Shown here: in pieces, positions 7,784 through 16,234 of the stretch
Position numbering within the stretch: position 1 is the first letter of the stretch
How the letters are laid out: each line of letters begins with the position of its first letter
DNA from: Prevotella sp.
GTDB lineage: Bacteria > Bacteroidota > Bacteroidia > Bacteroidales > Bacteroidaceae
Direction of reading: 5' to 3'
Assembly: GCA_015060535.1 (NCBI GenBank)
Contig: SUYH01000010.1
Coordinates: 1-64,000, forward strand
DNA length: 64,000 bases
Program-made: the position numbers and the translations under genes
The notes under the pieces: generated by a model
Told to the model about the DNA's origin: nothing
What the model saw: the letters and a program-made list of their open reading frames with translations, nothing else
The model's database searches: none

Positions 7784-9055
7784 TTATCTGCGGCGTCTAG
7801 AACGGCGTGCCGAACTGCGGCGACGTGTCGACTTGCTGCGCTTGCGGTACGAAGTTCTCCGCTTCTTGTATGACCGCTTGCTCTTCTTGTATGAGCGCTT
7901 GCTTTTCTTATAGTAGGTGGGCACGTCGTCTCTGACTTCCACCTCAGAGCGCTTGCTCAGCAGCTCGTCGACCTTGTAGGTGTACACCGAGTCTTCCATG
8001 TCGATGAACTTGCTCACCTCCGTCAGCGGCAGTCGCAAGGGTAGGGGTTCTGAAGCACCTGGAATGACATCGCGACGATACATGGGGTTCAGCGAGCGCA
8101 GCAGGTCGATGTTGATGCCTACCACTTCAGCCACCTGCTCCAGATGCACATTCCTGCTGACCATCACCGTATCCGTCTTGGCGGGCAGACGGGTGGTCAT
8201 CGGACAGATGTTATGCTGCGAGTAATAGGTCATGATGTAGTTGGCGGCAATGAAGGCGGGCACGTAGCCTCTGGTCTCCTTCGGCAGATAGGGGTAGATG
8301 CGCCAGTAGTCCTTCTCGCCCTTGGCACGGTGGATGGCCTTGGTGATATTCTCCGGTCCGCAGTTGTAGGCGGCAATCACCAGGTTCCAGTCGCCAAACA
8401 CCTTATAGAGGTCGCGCAGGTAACGGGCGGCGGCATACGATGACTTCACGGGGTCACGACGCTCGTCGACGTGTGAGTTGACCTGCAGCCCATACTGCTT
8501 GCCGGTGCCAATCATAAACTGCCACAGTCCTGTAGCACCAACGCGCGATACGGCCTTGGGGTTCAATGCCGACTCGATGACGGGCAGGTATTTCAGTTCC
8601 AAGGGGAGCTGATATACTTCCAATGCCTCTTCGAAGATGGGGATATAGAAATTCGAGGCGCCCAGCATGTAGCTGATGGAGTGGCGCAGGCGTCCGCTGT
8701 AGCGGTCGATGAACTTCTGTACCACCTCGTTGTAGACCATCTCCATGACGGTCGGCAGGCGGCTTAGTCGGTTGATATACTCCTCCTTGGTGTAGGTGGG
8801 GTTGACATTACGCATATTACAGTCGCTATCCTCCGACAGATAGGTCTTCGACATGTAAAGGTTCAGCAGACTGTCCAGGTCGTAGGTCATGGCCTCAGGA
8901 AATTCTATCACTTCCTCGCGGCCAGCCTGGTCAGTCACCGTTATTTCGTCTTCATCGTTTGTCTCGTCGTCCTCCGTGTTCACCTGCGCCATTGCATTGG
9001 TAGTGGTAAACAGCAGGACGAGCATCATCCATAATATATTTCTTATTTCTTTCAT
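7784..9055 (-). CDS. mltD: Membrane-bound lytic murein transglycosylase (MltD-like)
   Basis: This 423-residue exported protein has a signal peptide (about 1-23), an acidic linker (about 27-50) and an SLT lysozyme-like domain. That domain includes VIESALNPKAVS (catalytic Glu at about 161), GATGLWQFM and AAYNCGP. It should cleave glycan strands of peptidoglycan. A LysM-like stretch follows (about 300-350). The last about 40 residues are almost only Arg, Lys, Ser and Tyr, including the repeat YKKSKRS, a feature not needed for catalysis. It belongs to the conserved parA-parB-DUF5683-mltD-rel order. Confidence 0.9.
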   Translation of the reverse strand: MKEIRNILWMMLVLLFTTTNAMAQVNTEDDETNDEDEITVTDQAGREEVIEFPEAMTYDLDSLLNLYMSKTYLSEDSDCNMRNVNPTYTKEEYINRLSRLPTVMEMVYNEVVQKFIDRYSGRLRHSISYMLGASNFYIPIFEEALEVYQLPLELKYLPVIESALNPKAVSRVGATGLWQFMIGTGKQYGLQVNSHVDERRDPVKSSYAAARYLRDLYKVFGDWNLVIAAYNCGPENITKAIHRAKGEKDYWRIYPYLPKETRGYVPAFIAANYIMTYYSQHNICPMTTRLPAKTDTVMVSRNVHLEQVAEVVGINIDLLRSLNPMYRRDVIPGASEPLPLRLPLTEVSKFIDMEDSVYTYKVDELLSKRSEVEVRDDVPTYYKKSKRSYKKSKRSYKKRRTSYRKRSKSTRRRSSARRSRRRR

Positions 9056-9071
9056 TTCTCTAAACCCTAAA

Positions 9072-9800
9072 CTAAAAATTCAAACTGCAGTTCACACCCA
9101 GCGACTGGGCTTGCAGCGGGTTGCCCCCTGAGTAATTGGGGATGACAGCAGGCGACACCTTCAGACTGAGGTCTTTCGAGATGTCAAACTCCGACAGCTC
9201 CGCATCGACATAGGCATCGATGACGGAGATGGCATAGACACCCAGCATGACGAAGAAGCTGAGGTCGCGCCAGCGGCGGTATTTGTCCTTACGACTCTTG
9301 AAGAGCGACTTATAGCGCTCCATGTTCTGGTCGTTAATCTCCACGCCCAGGTGCAGGAACTTATTGTAGCTGGCTGTTCCCGGGTCGTTGTCCATGATGT
9401 CGAGATAGGCCTGCGAATAGTCCTTGTACATCATGTTATTCCATGTCAGCGCATAGATACAGCCCATGAATCCTCCGTAGATGATGGGCAGCTTCCAGTA
9501 TTTGCGGTTGTAGATCTGTCCTGCTCCGGGCAACACCAGGGCGAGCCAGAGGGCACGCTTGGGGTTGGGGCGCCAGGTGTTCCAGTCGCGCTTGGGCTTC
9601 TTCACCCTGTTGGAGTCGACGACGACTGATGTGGTCTTCTCCGTCTCCAGCGTCTGCATGTCCACCACGGCTATCGAGTCCATGGGCTCCAGCACCTTGC
9701 TGATGCTGTCGGTCTGAGCCTGGGCGGCCGTCATCGTGGCCACTAGCAACAGCAGTGTGGCCAGCGCTTTGCGTACGGGTATGTGTCTAAACGTTTTCAA
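9072..9800 (-). CDS. DUF5683 family exported/membrane protein
   Basis: This 242-residue protein has a signal peptide, a Ser/Val-rich linker and the DUF5683 core (NPKRALWLALVLPGAGQIYN, then YWKLPIIYGG). It carries two or three hydrophobic segments. The family is conserved in Bacteroidota directly downstream of parB, as here, where it starts 12 bases after parB. Its function is unknown. The place between chromosome-partition genes and a murein hydrolase suggests a role at the envelope during growth or division; this is inference from context. Confidence 0.85.
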   Translation of the reverse strand: MKTFRHIPVRKALATLLLLVATMTAAQAQTDSISKVLEPMDSIAVVDMQTLETEKTTSVVVDSNRVKKPKRDWNTWRPNPKRALWLALVLPGAGQIYNRKYWKLPIIYGGFMGCIYALTWNNMMYKDYSQAYLDIMDNDPGTASYNKFLHLGVEINDQNMERYKSLFKSRKDKYRRWRDLSFFVMLGVYAISVIDAYVDAELSEFDISKDLSLKVSPAVIPNYSGGNPLQAQSLGVNCSLNF

Positions 9801-9812
9801 TGTGTCACGTAT

Positions 9813-10739
9813 TCAATTGTGAATGCTGTCCAGCGCATTCATGACGCGCTCCAGCTGCTCTTCGTTGTCAAACTGGATGGTTATCTTTCCCTTGCCTTTA
9901 GGCGAACAGGTCATCTGCACCTTCGTCTGGAAGAACTGTGACAGTCGTTCGCGCAGCACGTTAAACTCCTCAGGCAGCTTGTCCATGCGGACTGTGCTTC
10001 CCTTGGTGGTCTTGATCTCTCCATCGTTCTTCAGCTGTTGTACCAGCTCCTCCACTTTGCGCACGGAGTATTGCTGCTGCTGAACCTCCTTGAACAGCTT
10101 GATCTGCTGCGTAGGGCTGTCCAGGGCCAGCAGGGCGCGGGCGTGTCCCATCTCTATCTCGTGGTTCTTCAGCGCTATCTGTACCTGGGCAGGCAACTTC
10201 AGCAGTCGCATGTAGTTGGTCACCGCAGCACGGCTCTTGCCCACACGCTCTGAAATCTTGGCCTGCGTCATGCCTGTCTCGTCAGCCAAATGCTGGTAGG
10301 CCAGCGCTATCTCGATGGCGTTCAGGTCTTCACGCTGAATGTTCTCCACCAGTGCCATCTCCATCACACCCTCGTCTTCTACGGTGACGATATAGGCGGG
10401 TATCTTGGTCAGCCCAGCCAGCTGCGAGGCGCGCCAACGACGTTCGCCGGCAATGATCTGGTATTTCTGACCGTCGACCTTGCGCAGGGTGATGGGCTGG
10501 ATGATGCCCAGCTCGCGGATACTGTTGGCCAGCTCCTGCAAGGCGTCGGGGTCAAACTCGCGACGGGGCTGGTTCGGATTGGGCTCAATCTGCGCTATCT
10601 CTATCTCGTTCAGGTTCGACGAACCTTCCGTCTTCACCTCGCTGTGGGTGTCTATCAGGGCGTCCAGTCCGCGTCCGTTGCCAATGTCGTCCAGACCGCG
10701 TCCCAGCACGCTACGATCGTATTTCTTCTTTACAGCCAT
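9813..10739 (-). CDS. parB: Chromosome partitioning protein ParB
   Basis: This 308-residue ParB/Spo0J protein has the N-terminal CTP-binding/ParB domain with PNQPRREFD and IIAGERRWRA, and the helix-turn-helix region (LANETG-like stretch, then KISERVGKSRAAVTNYMRLL). The MGHARALLAL motif and a C-terminal dimerisation region follow. It binds parS sites and acts with ParA in origin segregation. It starts five bases after parA, so the two are co-transcribed. No parS-like 16-bp palindrome was recognised in this window. Confidence 0.95.
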   Translation of the reverse strand: MAVKKKYDRSVLGRGLDDIGNGRGLDALIDTHSEVKTEGSSNLNEIEIAQIEPNPNQPRREFDPDALQELANSIRELGIIQPITLRKVDGQKYQIIAGERRWRASQLAGLTKIPAYIVTVEDEGVMEMALVENIQREDLNAIEIALAYQHLADETGMTQAKISERVGKSRAAVTNYMRLLKLPAQVQIALKNHEIEMGHARALLALDSPTQQIKLFKEVQQQQYSVRKVEELVQQLKNDGEIKTTKGSTVRMDKLPEEFNVLRERLSQFFQTKVQMTCSPKGKGKITIQFDNEEQLERVMNALDSIHN

Positions 10740-10744
10740 GTCGT

Positions 10745-11509
10745 TTAACTGTTCTTATTGATGATTTCCTTGGCCAGCGCCAGGTGGTTCTTCGAACCCG
10801 TTGAGTCGGCGTCATACAAGATGACGGGCAGTCCGTGCGAAGGACTCTCCGAGAGCTTCACGTTACGCTGGATGACGGTCTTGAAGACCAGCTCCTGGAA
10901 GTGGCGCTTCACCTCGTCGTAAATCTGGTTGGCCAGACGCAGACGCGAGTCGTACATCGTCAGCAGGAAACCCTCGATTTCCAGCTTCGGGTTCAGTCGC
11001 TGCTTGATAATCTTAATCGTATTCAGCAACTTCGAGATACCCTCCAGCGCGAAATATTCGCATTGCACGGGGATAATCACGGAGTCGGCTGCCGTCAGCG
11101 AATTGACGGTGATGAGGCCCAGCGATGGTGAGCAGTCTATCAGTATGAAGTCGTAATCATTGCGCAGCGGTGCCAGCAACTTGCTGACTATCTGTTCGCG
11201 GTTTTCGAGGTTCAGCATCTCTATCTCAGCACCCACCAGGTCGATGTGGCTGGGGATGATGTCCAGTCCCTCAATATCTGTTGTATAGATGGCGTCGCGC
11301 ACGTCAGCCTTGTCAATGATGCATTCGTAGAGTGAACAGTCTACTTCTTTGATGTTCACGCCAAGTCCACTTGACGCATTGGCCTGCGGGTCGGCATCCA
11401 CCACGAGCACCGTCTTCTCCAGCGTCGCCAGCGAGGCGGCCAGATTGATGGTGGTGGTTGTCTTGCCCACGCCACCTTTTTGGTTTGCCAAAGCGATAAT
11501 CTTTCCCAT
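10745..11509 (-). CDS. parA: Chromosome partitioning ATPase ParA (Soj)
   Basis: This 254-residue ParA ATPase starts MGKIIALANQKGGVGKTTTT, which carries the deviant Walker A motif (KGGVGKTT, about 10-17). Walker B-like ILIDCSPSLG and the switch region follow. There is no N-terminal helix-turn-helix, as in chromosomal Soj types. It should position the origin region with ParB. It is the first gene of the run parA-parB-DUF5683-mltD-rel-pectinesterase, and a -7 box lies about 30 bases upstream. Confidence 0.95.
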   Translation of the reverse strand: MGKIIALANQKGGVGKTTTTINLAASLATLEKTVLVVDADPQANASSGLGVNIKEVDCSLYECIIDKADVRDAIYTTDIEGLDIIPSHIDLVGAEIEMLNLENREQIVSKLLAPLRNDYDFILIDCSPSLGLITVNSLTAADSVIIPVQCEYFALEGISKLLNTIKIIKQRLNPKLEIEGFLLTMYDSRLRLANQIYDEVKRHFQELVFKTVIQRNVKLSESPSHGLPVILYDADSTGSKNHLALAKEIINKNS

Positions 11510-11539
11510 AATCTTCTACTAATTATACTAATTAGGCGG

Positions 11540-11547
11540 CAAAGTTA
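11540..11547 (-). promoter_or_regulatory. -7 box upstream of parA
   Basis: TAACTTTG on the minus strand fits TAnnTTTG. I see no good -33 box at 19-21 bases. An A/T-rich imperfect palindrome (CTAATTA/TAATTAG, about 11518-11535) lies between the box and parA and could be a binding site. Confidence 0.4.
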
Positions 11548-11599
11548 CGAAATTTCTAGCAAACGACGCACTAATGCAACAGATTTTAAGCATTTTTGC

Positions 11600-13060
11600 C
11601 TAAAAACTAGGCCAATTGACCAGATAAAGCTGCTCCGTAGCGCGGGTGAAGGCGGTATATAGCCAGTGGAAATAGTCGGTTGTCAGCATGTCGTCGGTCA
11701 TGTATCCCTGGTCTACGTAGATGTGTGCCCACTGGCCGCCCTGGGCCTTATGACAGGTGGCAGCATAACCGAACTTGATCTGCAGGGCGTTGTAGTATTT
11801 GTCCTCGCGTAGTTTTTTCAGCCTGTCGGGCTTCAGGGGAATGTCGGCATAATCCTCCATGACGCCATTGAACAGCTGCTCCTGTTGCTCGCGGGTCAGC
11901 GCGGGTGCTTCCGATGTCAGCGTGTCGAGCAGCACGGTAGCTGTCAGTTCGTAGTCGTCATAGTCGGGAAATTTCATCGTGACTTCAGCAAATCGGAAGC
12001 CATAGAGCTGTTCTACTCTTCTGACGCGTCGGACTATTGCTCTGTCGCCATTAGCCAGGAATGTGGGTATCGACGAATCCTCGCTGTCCGTCGCATTTTC
12101 ACCCTTCGTCCAAAAGTAATTGTTTTTCACTATCATCAGCAGGTCACCGGAACAGAGCTCATCCTCGCATCCCAGAATCCTGTTTCGGATGCCTTGGTTG
12201 TAGATGTTAGCGCGCTTGTTCGAGCGGGTGATGACCAGCGTTTCGTCCGTTCCCACGCGGCTGTAGCTGCCGGCCAGCGTCTCTATCAGCTCGTCGCCGG
12301 GCACGATATGGATGTCGCTGAAACCTTCCAGCCGCACCCTGGGCATGCTGAACACGTCGTCCTGTGTAATCATCTGGCGCACCATCGTAGCGTTCCATAG
12401 GATGCCCGACTCCTGATTCATTCCCGGGCTTTGCCCGCCTACCCGTAGCTTTTGACGCAATACCTCGTTGAGTGTACACTCGTTGACGTGCAACCCATAC
12501 GATTGCAGCACGCTAGCCGTCAGCGCAGGACTCTCCTCCTCGCCAATGGGTGGCAACTGCGCCTTGTCGCCAATGAGCAGCATGCGGCAGTTCTTTCCGT
12601 TGTATACGAATTGTATCAGGTCGTCCAGCAGTTGTCCGTTGGCAAAGGGCGTGTCGGCAAAGCTCGAGGCGTTGGCCACCATCGAAGCCTCGTCCACGAT
12701 GAACAGCGTGTCCTGTGCTGTGTTGTAGTTCAGATTGAAAGCACCCTCCAGCGACTTCTGGCGGTAGATGCGCCGGTGGATGGTGTAGGCGGGGTGGCCT
12801 GCATAGAGCGAGAAGATCTTGGCTGCCCTGCCCGTGGGTGCCAGCAACACGATTTTCTGCTCGAGCGATTGCAGGGCTTTCACGATGGCAGCTGCCAGCG
12901 TTGTCTTACCCGTTCCGGCCGATCCGCGCATAATCATCACCGCCTGCTCATGACGGTCGGTCATAAACAGACTGAACACCTCGATGGCCTTCTCCTGTTC
13001 TGCAGTCGGCACGTGTCCCAAAGCATTCCTAATGCGATATTTCAGCTCGTCGCTAATCAT
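11600..13060 (-). CDS. RecD-like ATP-dependent DNA helicase
   Basis: This 486-residue SF1 helicase has Walker A GSAGTGKT at about 46-53, Walker B LFIVDEASM, and the C-terminal UvrD/RecD signature TCHKAQGGQW near 440 followed by YTAFTRATEQLYL. It is shorter than RecD/RecD2 and lacks their long N-terminal domain, as is usual for this Bacteroidota type. It probably unwinds DNA 5' to 3' in repair or recombination. No RecB or RecC homologue is next to it. It is a single gene with its own promoter. Confidence 0.85.
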   Translation of the reverse strand: MISDELKYRIRNALGHVPTAEQEKAIEVFSLFMTDRHEQAVMIMRGSAGTGKTTLAAAIVKALQSLEQKIVLLAPTGRAAKIFSLYAGHPAYTIHRRIYRQKSLEGAFNLNYNTAQDTLFIVDEASMVANASSFADTPFANGQLLDDLIQFVYNGKNCRMLLIGDKAQLPPIGEEESPALTASVLQSYGLHVNECTLNEVLRQKLRVGGQSPGMNQESGILWNATMVRQMITQDDVFSMPRVRLEGFSDIHIVPGDELIETLAGSYSRVGTDETLVITRSNKRANIYNQGIRNRILGCEDELCSGDLLMIVKNNYFWTKGENATDSEDSSIPTFLANGDRAIVRRVRRVEQLYGFRFAEVTMKFPDYDDYELTATVLLDTLTSEAPALTREQQEQLFNGVMEDYADIPLKPDRLKKLREDKYYNALQIKFGYAATCHKAQGGQWAHIYVDQGYMTDDMLTTDYFHWLYTAFTRATEQLYLVNWPSF

Positions 13061-13070
13061 AAATTCATTG

Positions 13071-13101
13071 CAAAATTACAAAAAACGAGAGGAAAAACAA
13101 A
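13071..13101 (-). promoter_or_regulatory. Promoter of the RecD-like helicase gene
   Basis: Minus-strand TTTG (13098-13101), 19 bases, then TAATTTTG (13071-13078), ten bases before the ATG at 13060. The -33 box lies inside the T-rich tail of the HU terminator. Confidence 0.6.
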
Positions 13102-13130
13102 AGAAAGCTGAGCATTTTTTTTTGCTCAGC
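13088..13130 (-). terminator. Terminator of the HU-like gene
   Basis: GCTGAGCA (13107-13114) and TGCTCAGC (13123-13130) form an 8-bp stem around a poly-T/A loop. On the minus strand it is followed by TTTCTTTTGTTTTTCC. It lies 12 bases after the stop of the gene at 13143-13706. Confidence 0.75.
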
Positions 13131-13142
13131 CTTCTTCATCTT

Positions 13143-13706
13143 TTAGCCTCCGGTCTCGAAACCGGCGCTACCGCCACCAGAGTCCCCACCGGTATTGCCT
13201 CCGGTGTTGTCGCCGGTGTTGCCACCGTCGTTCTCGCCAGTAGTGTCGGTGTTGTCCGGCTCTTCGATGGTGCCATCGTCAGCACTGGTCACACGCTTCA
13301 CCTCCTTGCCGTCGCGGTCGTAGCAGGTGATGACGACACTAGTGTCCTTCAGCTCCTGCTTCAGGTCGGTTGATGGGGTAAACACGATGCGACGCGTCGT
13401 GATGAGCGACGACTTCACATCATTAACATCAGCCACACTCTTGGCCGACAGACCGAAGCGCATAGAGCCCAGTCCCGGGAGTGCTACGGAGTGGCCTTCC
13501 GTAGCCCAAGCCTTGATCACCTCGCCAGCTGCATCCCAACAGGCCTGCATGACGCCTTCTGAGACACCGCTGCGCAGGGCAGCCTCTCGTATCACCTTGC
13601 CTTGTGCAAGCGCCGAGTAGAGCTCAGGCTGCATCACGTAGCGATACGTGCCGGCATACTTGCCGACTTTGAACTCACGTTCCTTTGCTTTAACTTTTAA
13701 AGACAT
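13143..13706 (-). CDS. HU-type DNA-binding protein with Ig-like domain and Gly/Asn tail
   Basis: This 187-residue protein combines an HU/IHF-like fold (about residues 1-120) with a short Ig-like beta segment (TSVVITCYDRDGKEVKRV) and a tail of about 35 residues made of GG, NTG and DNTGG repeats. This is the Bacteroidota HU-HIG architecture. The HU part should bind and bend DNA; the role of the tail is unknown. The gene is alone, with a promoter overlapping an inverted repeat and a terminator. There is no signal peptide, so it acts in the cytoplasm. Confidence 0.85.
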   Translation of the reverse strand: MSLKVKAKEREFKVGKYAGTYRYVMQPELYSALAQGKVIREAALRSGVSEGVMQACWDAAGEVIKAWATEGHSVALPGLGSMRFGLSAKSVADVNDVKSSLITTRRIVFTPSTDLKQELKDTSVVITCYDRDGKEVKRVTSADDGTIEEPDNTDTTGENDGGNTGDNTGGNTGGDSGGGSAGFETGG

Positions 13707-13791
13707 AATCCTGAAACAATCTTTTTACGTTAAAAAAGCAACTCTGCGACCAACTACATCGGGTGGCCGCTTCCCGCTGTTTTGTTATCCT

Positions 13792-13824
13792 TGCTGTGTA
13801 TCTCCTAAATACACAGCAAAGTTA
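13792..13824 (-). promoter_or_regulatory. Promoter and inverted repeat upstream of the HU-like gene
   Basis: TAACTTTG (13817-13824, minus strand) is a -7 box. A perfect 10-bp inverted repeat, TGCTGTGTAT (13792-13801) with ATACACAGCA (13809-13818), overlaps its end and the expected transcription start. It could be an operator or a hairpin at the extreme 5' end of the mRNA. The leader before the ATG is about 100 bases. Confidence 0.5.
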
Positions 13825-13918
13825 CTAAAAATTTTCGAGATTACCAAATAAAAACGCATTTATTTTCAGGTATTTACGAAAAAAGTGCATTAAATTTTAA
13901 TCAATTTTTGAGTAGCTA

Positions 13919-13992
13919 TTTTCCTCCACTGCACAGCAGTAATTTTTCCTCCGAAGCGCAGATATTTTTCGAGTGCAGTCGAGGAAAAAAGT
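13919..13992. repeat. Fold-back repeat, copy 1 of a dispersed 45-bp element
   Basis: Positions 13948-13992 match 14852-14895 at all but about three positions (CCTCCGAAGnGCAG, then GAGTGCAGTCGAGGAAAAA). In this copy 13919-13934 is also the inverse complement of 13973-13988 with one mismatch, so it can fold back. It lies between the HU gene and the higBA terminator. No open frame is evident in 13825-14003. Confidence 0.7.
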
Positions 13993-14003
13993 GGATATGC
14001 AGC

Positions 14004-14032
14004 AAAAAGCCCCGATGCTCGCGCATCAGGGC
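14004..14032 (-). terminator. Terminator of higBA
   Basis: GCCCCGATGC (14009-14018) and GCATCAGGGC (14023-14032) form a 10-bp stem with a 4-base loop and one G-T pair. On the minus strand five T follow (14004-14008). Confidence 0.85.
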
Positions 14033-14109
14033 TTCAAAGCGTTCGTTCTTTACATTTATTATTGACGTCAATCGATGCAGAAAGCACGACTGTCTGATAA
14101 TAATGTCTT

Positions 14110-14409
14110 TCAAAAAACTGCGGCACAGGCTTTCTTGATGTCAAGAAGTCGAGCAAGGAGAGGCTTTTTCTGTCTGGCCACAGACATGTTGTAGCGGGTC
14201 TGCATATTGATCAACAGTTCAGGGTTGATGCCAAGAGCTGCCTCCATCATCAAAGCAAAATCCGTTGTTACCGGACGCTTTCCGTTCAGTATCTCATTCA
14301 GTTGCGTATAAGGGACGGACAGCACTTCAGAGAATTTCTTCTGCGATATTCCTCTTGCCTCCAATTCTTCTTTCAGCACGTCTCCCGGATGCGTCGTTAT
14401 TCTGTTCAT
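14110..14409 (-). CDS. higA: HigA-type antitoxin (HTH)
   Basis: This 99-residue protein starts MNRITTHPGDVLKEELEARG, the HigA/VapI start, with a helix-turn-helix at about 20-60 (GISQKKFSEVLSVPYTQLNE, then NGKRPVTTDFA). It should neutralise HigB and repress the operon. It follows higB after nine bases. The order toxin-then-antitoxin is typical for higBA. A strong terminator follows. Confidence 0.9.
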   Translation of the reverse strand: MNRITTHPGDVLKEELEARGISQKKFSEVLSVPYTQLNEILNGKRPVTTDFALMMEAALGINPELLINMQTRYNMSVARQKKPLLARLLDIKKACAAVF

Positions 14410-14418
14410 ATCTATATC

Positions 14419-14727
14419 TTATTGATAATGGTTTGTAATGTCAGTAACAGTGCATATTGTCACTACGGGTTCAGCCCCCTCTTGCCTTATCTTGAACTCA
14501 AGGCGATAGTGATAGTCTATGCGGATAGAGTAATAGCCATTGTCCAATGCCTCGAAGTTGAGCGAATTGAAAACGAACAGATCCTCTATGCGTGTAGCTG
14601 CCATCAGCGTATCAATGCGCTTCTGGTATTTTGCTACAATTGGCTTTTGGAAACGATACTTTTTGTTCGTACACTTCCCGTTGTTATAAAGCTCTTCAAG
14701 ATAGTCCTTTTCATATTCAATGACCAT
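14419..14727 (-). CDS. higB: HigB/RelE-family toxin
   Basis: This 102-residue protein starts MVIEYEKDYLEELYNNGKC. The fold pattern is that of HigB/RelE mRNA endoribonucleases (YQKRIDTLMAA, FNSLNFEALDNG, YYSIRIDYHYRLEFKI, then TVTDITNHYQ). These cut mRNA on the ribosome. A TTG eight codons upstream is in frame but lies inside the -7 promoter box, so the ATG at 14727 is taken. No damage is visible, so the pair seems functional. Confidence 0.88.
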   Translation of the reverse strand: MVIEYEKDYLEELYNNGKCTNKKYRFQKPIVAKYQKRIDTLMAATRIEDLFVFNSLNFEALDNGYYSIRIDYHYRLEFKIRQEGAEPVVTICTVTDITNHYQ

Positions 14728-14748
14728 ATCATTCACATTTCTCGGGTG

Positions 14749-14780
14749 CAAAGATAAACAATCTTTTTGAAATTCACAAA
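14749..14780 (-). promoter_or_regulatory. Promoter of higBA
   Basis: Minus-strand TTTG (14777-14780), 20 bases, then TATCTTTG (14749-14756), 21 bases before the higB ATG. Confidence 0.7.
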
Positions 14781-14826
14781 TTTAGTGAAGATTATTTTTG
14801 AAAAATCGACAGAGTTTTAGAAGTCA

Positions 14827-15166
14827 AACCAAACTTAAACCAAACTTAAACCCTCCGAAGAGCAGAATTTTTTTGAGTGCAGTCGAGGAAAAAGTACACA
14901 AAAGGCAGTGGACGGGATTTAAGGTGGATTTTTGGTGGCTTGACGAGAGGATTAATCTATTGATTATAAAGTGTTTATATTACTTTTAGTGGATTTATAG
15001 TCCTAATTTTCAAAAAATAATCAGAAATATGAAAATAAATAAAAGTTTAAGTAAAAAGTTATGCAAAATCCCGTGATATAAGTCTATCGTTCTTATTATG
15101 AATAGGTTGCGTTATTTTTTGTCACGATAAAACCCCCGTTAATTATCCGGTAAATACTCTTGATGC
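14827..15166. other. Non-coding boundary between higBA and the replication module
   Basis: It begins with two tandem 11-bp units (AACCAAACTTA, 14827-14850) and copy 2 of the dispersed 45-bp element (14852-14895). The rest is A/T-rich with no convincing gene; the only longer open frame lacks a promoter and any recognisable pattern. No integrase attachment site or terminator could be assigned. Confidence 0.5.
14852..14895. repeat. Copy 2 of the dispersed 45-bp element
   Basis: It is a direct repeat of 13948-13992 with about three differences. The two copies lie on either side of higBA. Unlike copy 1, it has no inverted partner nearby. Confidence 0.7.
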
Positions 15167-16234
15167 TTAGCAGTCTTCTTTAGAAGAAACTTGAGCTTGC
15201 AGATAGTCGGCAATATCGAACTTCAGTTCATTCTCTGGTGCATGATGCTCACAAAAGTCGCTAACGGTGAAGTTGGCCAGGTCGCCCATTCCTTGAATGG
15301 TAACCGACCATGAGTCTATGGCATCACGATCAGGTATGACTAGCACGTCGCGACCTTGTAATGCTTGCAACACCTGACGGCTCAGGTTATTCTTATTGCC
15401 CGTTGCCAGCCAGAGCATATCAGGGTAAGCCAGGGCGCCAAACAAGGCATTCTTCGGACTTTCAACCAATGCTACCGTGGTGCCAGGATAACGCTGAAGC
15501 AGATGTTCTCCAAACAAACAGTTGGTGCGGTATTGCTCCTTTTTGCCAGATAGCAGGTTCTGCTTGATCCACATGCTAGCCAACCAGTAGCTCTGCCCTT
15601 TATCATCATGACAGAAGCGGGCGGACGAAGGGTCGGTGTCGTAGTGTTGAATCTTGAGGTTGCAGACCTTTCCCTGACTGTCGATGCTTGGAAACACCGT
15701 GTAGTCATCGTTATCGCCTAGCGCATAACACCCCAACCGATATTCTTCTACTTGCCATTCCACAGTTTCCGGTGTCCACAGAGCATCTTTACCGCGAGCC
15801 ATGTGCATAAGACAGCGGCACAGCGAACTCTCTGTAGACACCATGCGGTCAACCATTTCCATCGGGATATATAGTAATTCGATGGGCTTGGTATTTGGCA
15901 ATTGACGCTTTGGTTGCGGAACATAACCCGTAGAAGTTGTACTGATGCCGAACTGACGAGAAAGCCACTCGCACGACTCCTTGAATGTCCAGCCACCTGC
16001 CTTCATAGCAAGATCGATGACCGAGTGATGTTCATTGCATGAATAACAGTGACAGTGTTGGTTTCCTTGTTTATTGTAAAGCACGAGCGATGGGTGCTCA
16101 TCGTCATGCCATAAGCAATTGGTCACATAGTTCACTCCGTCACGTCGAACAGGAAGATCTAATTGTCTTGCTACCTCAACGATGTTGATATCGTTCAAGC
16201 GCTGAAGGTCGAAATGTTCATACTGTTTTTCCAT
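15167..16234 (-). CDS. CHC2 zinc-finger/Toprim primase of a mobile element
   Basis: This 355-residue protein has an N-terminal CHC2 zinc finger (C40, H43, C63, C66; TNCLWHDDEHPS, then HCHCYSC) and a later Toprim-like region (VALVESPKNALFG with the acidic residue, then VLVIPDRDAID). This is the architecture of element-encoded primases in Bacteroidota, shorter than DnaG. It should make primers for element replication. Its ATG shares one base with the helicase stop (TAATG), so the two are translationally coupled. Confidence 0.85.
   Translation of the reverse strand: MEKQYEHFDLQRLNDINIVEVARQLDLPVRRDGVNYVTNCLWHDDEHPSLVLYNKQGNQHCHCYSCNEHHSVIDLAMKAGGWTFKESCEWLSRQFGISTTSTGYVPQPKRQLPNTKPIELLYIPMEMVDRMVSTESSLCRCLMHMARGKDALWTPETVEWQVEEYRLGCYALGDNDDYTVFPSIDSQGKVCNLKIQHYDTDPSSARFCHDDKGQSYWLASMWIKQNLLSGKKEQYRTNCLFGEHLLQRYPGTTVALVESPKNALFGALAYPDMLWLATGNKNNLSRQVLQALQGRDVLVIPDRDAIDSWSVTIQGMGDLANFTVSDFCEHHAPENELKFDIADYLQAQVSSKEDC

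Noticed and set aside
9790..9815. TGTGTCACGTATTCA-like sequence near parB as a possible parS
   Set aside because: It keeps only part of the known palindrome and lacks symmetry.
14798..14989. 63-codon open frame over repeat copy 2
   Set aside because: It crosses a dispersed repeat, has no promoter and shows no protein-like pattern.
14827..15166. Possible integration site of the replication module
   Set aside because: No tRNA end, integrase gene or matching direct repeat on the other side was found.
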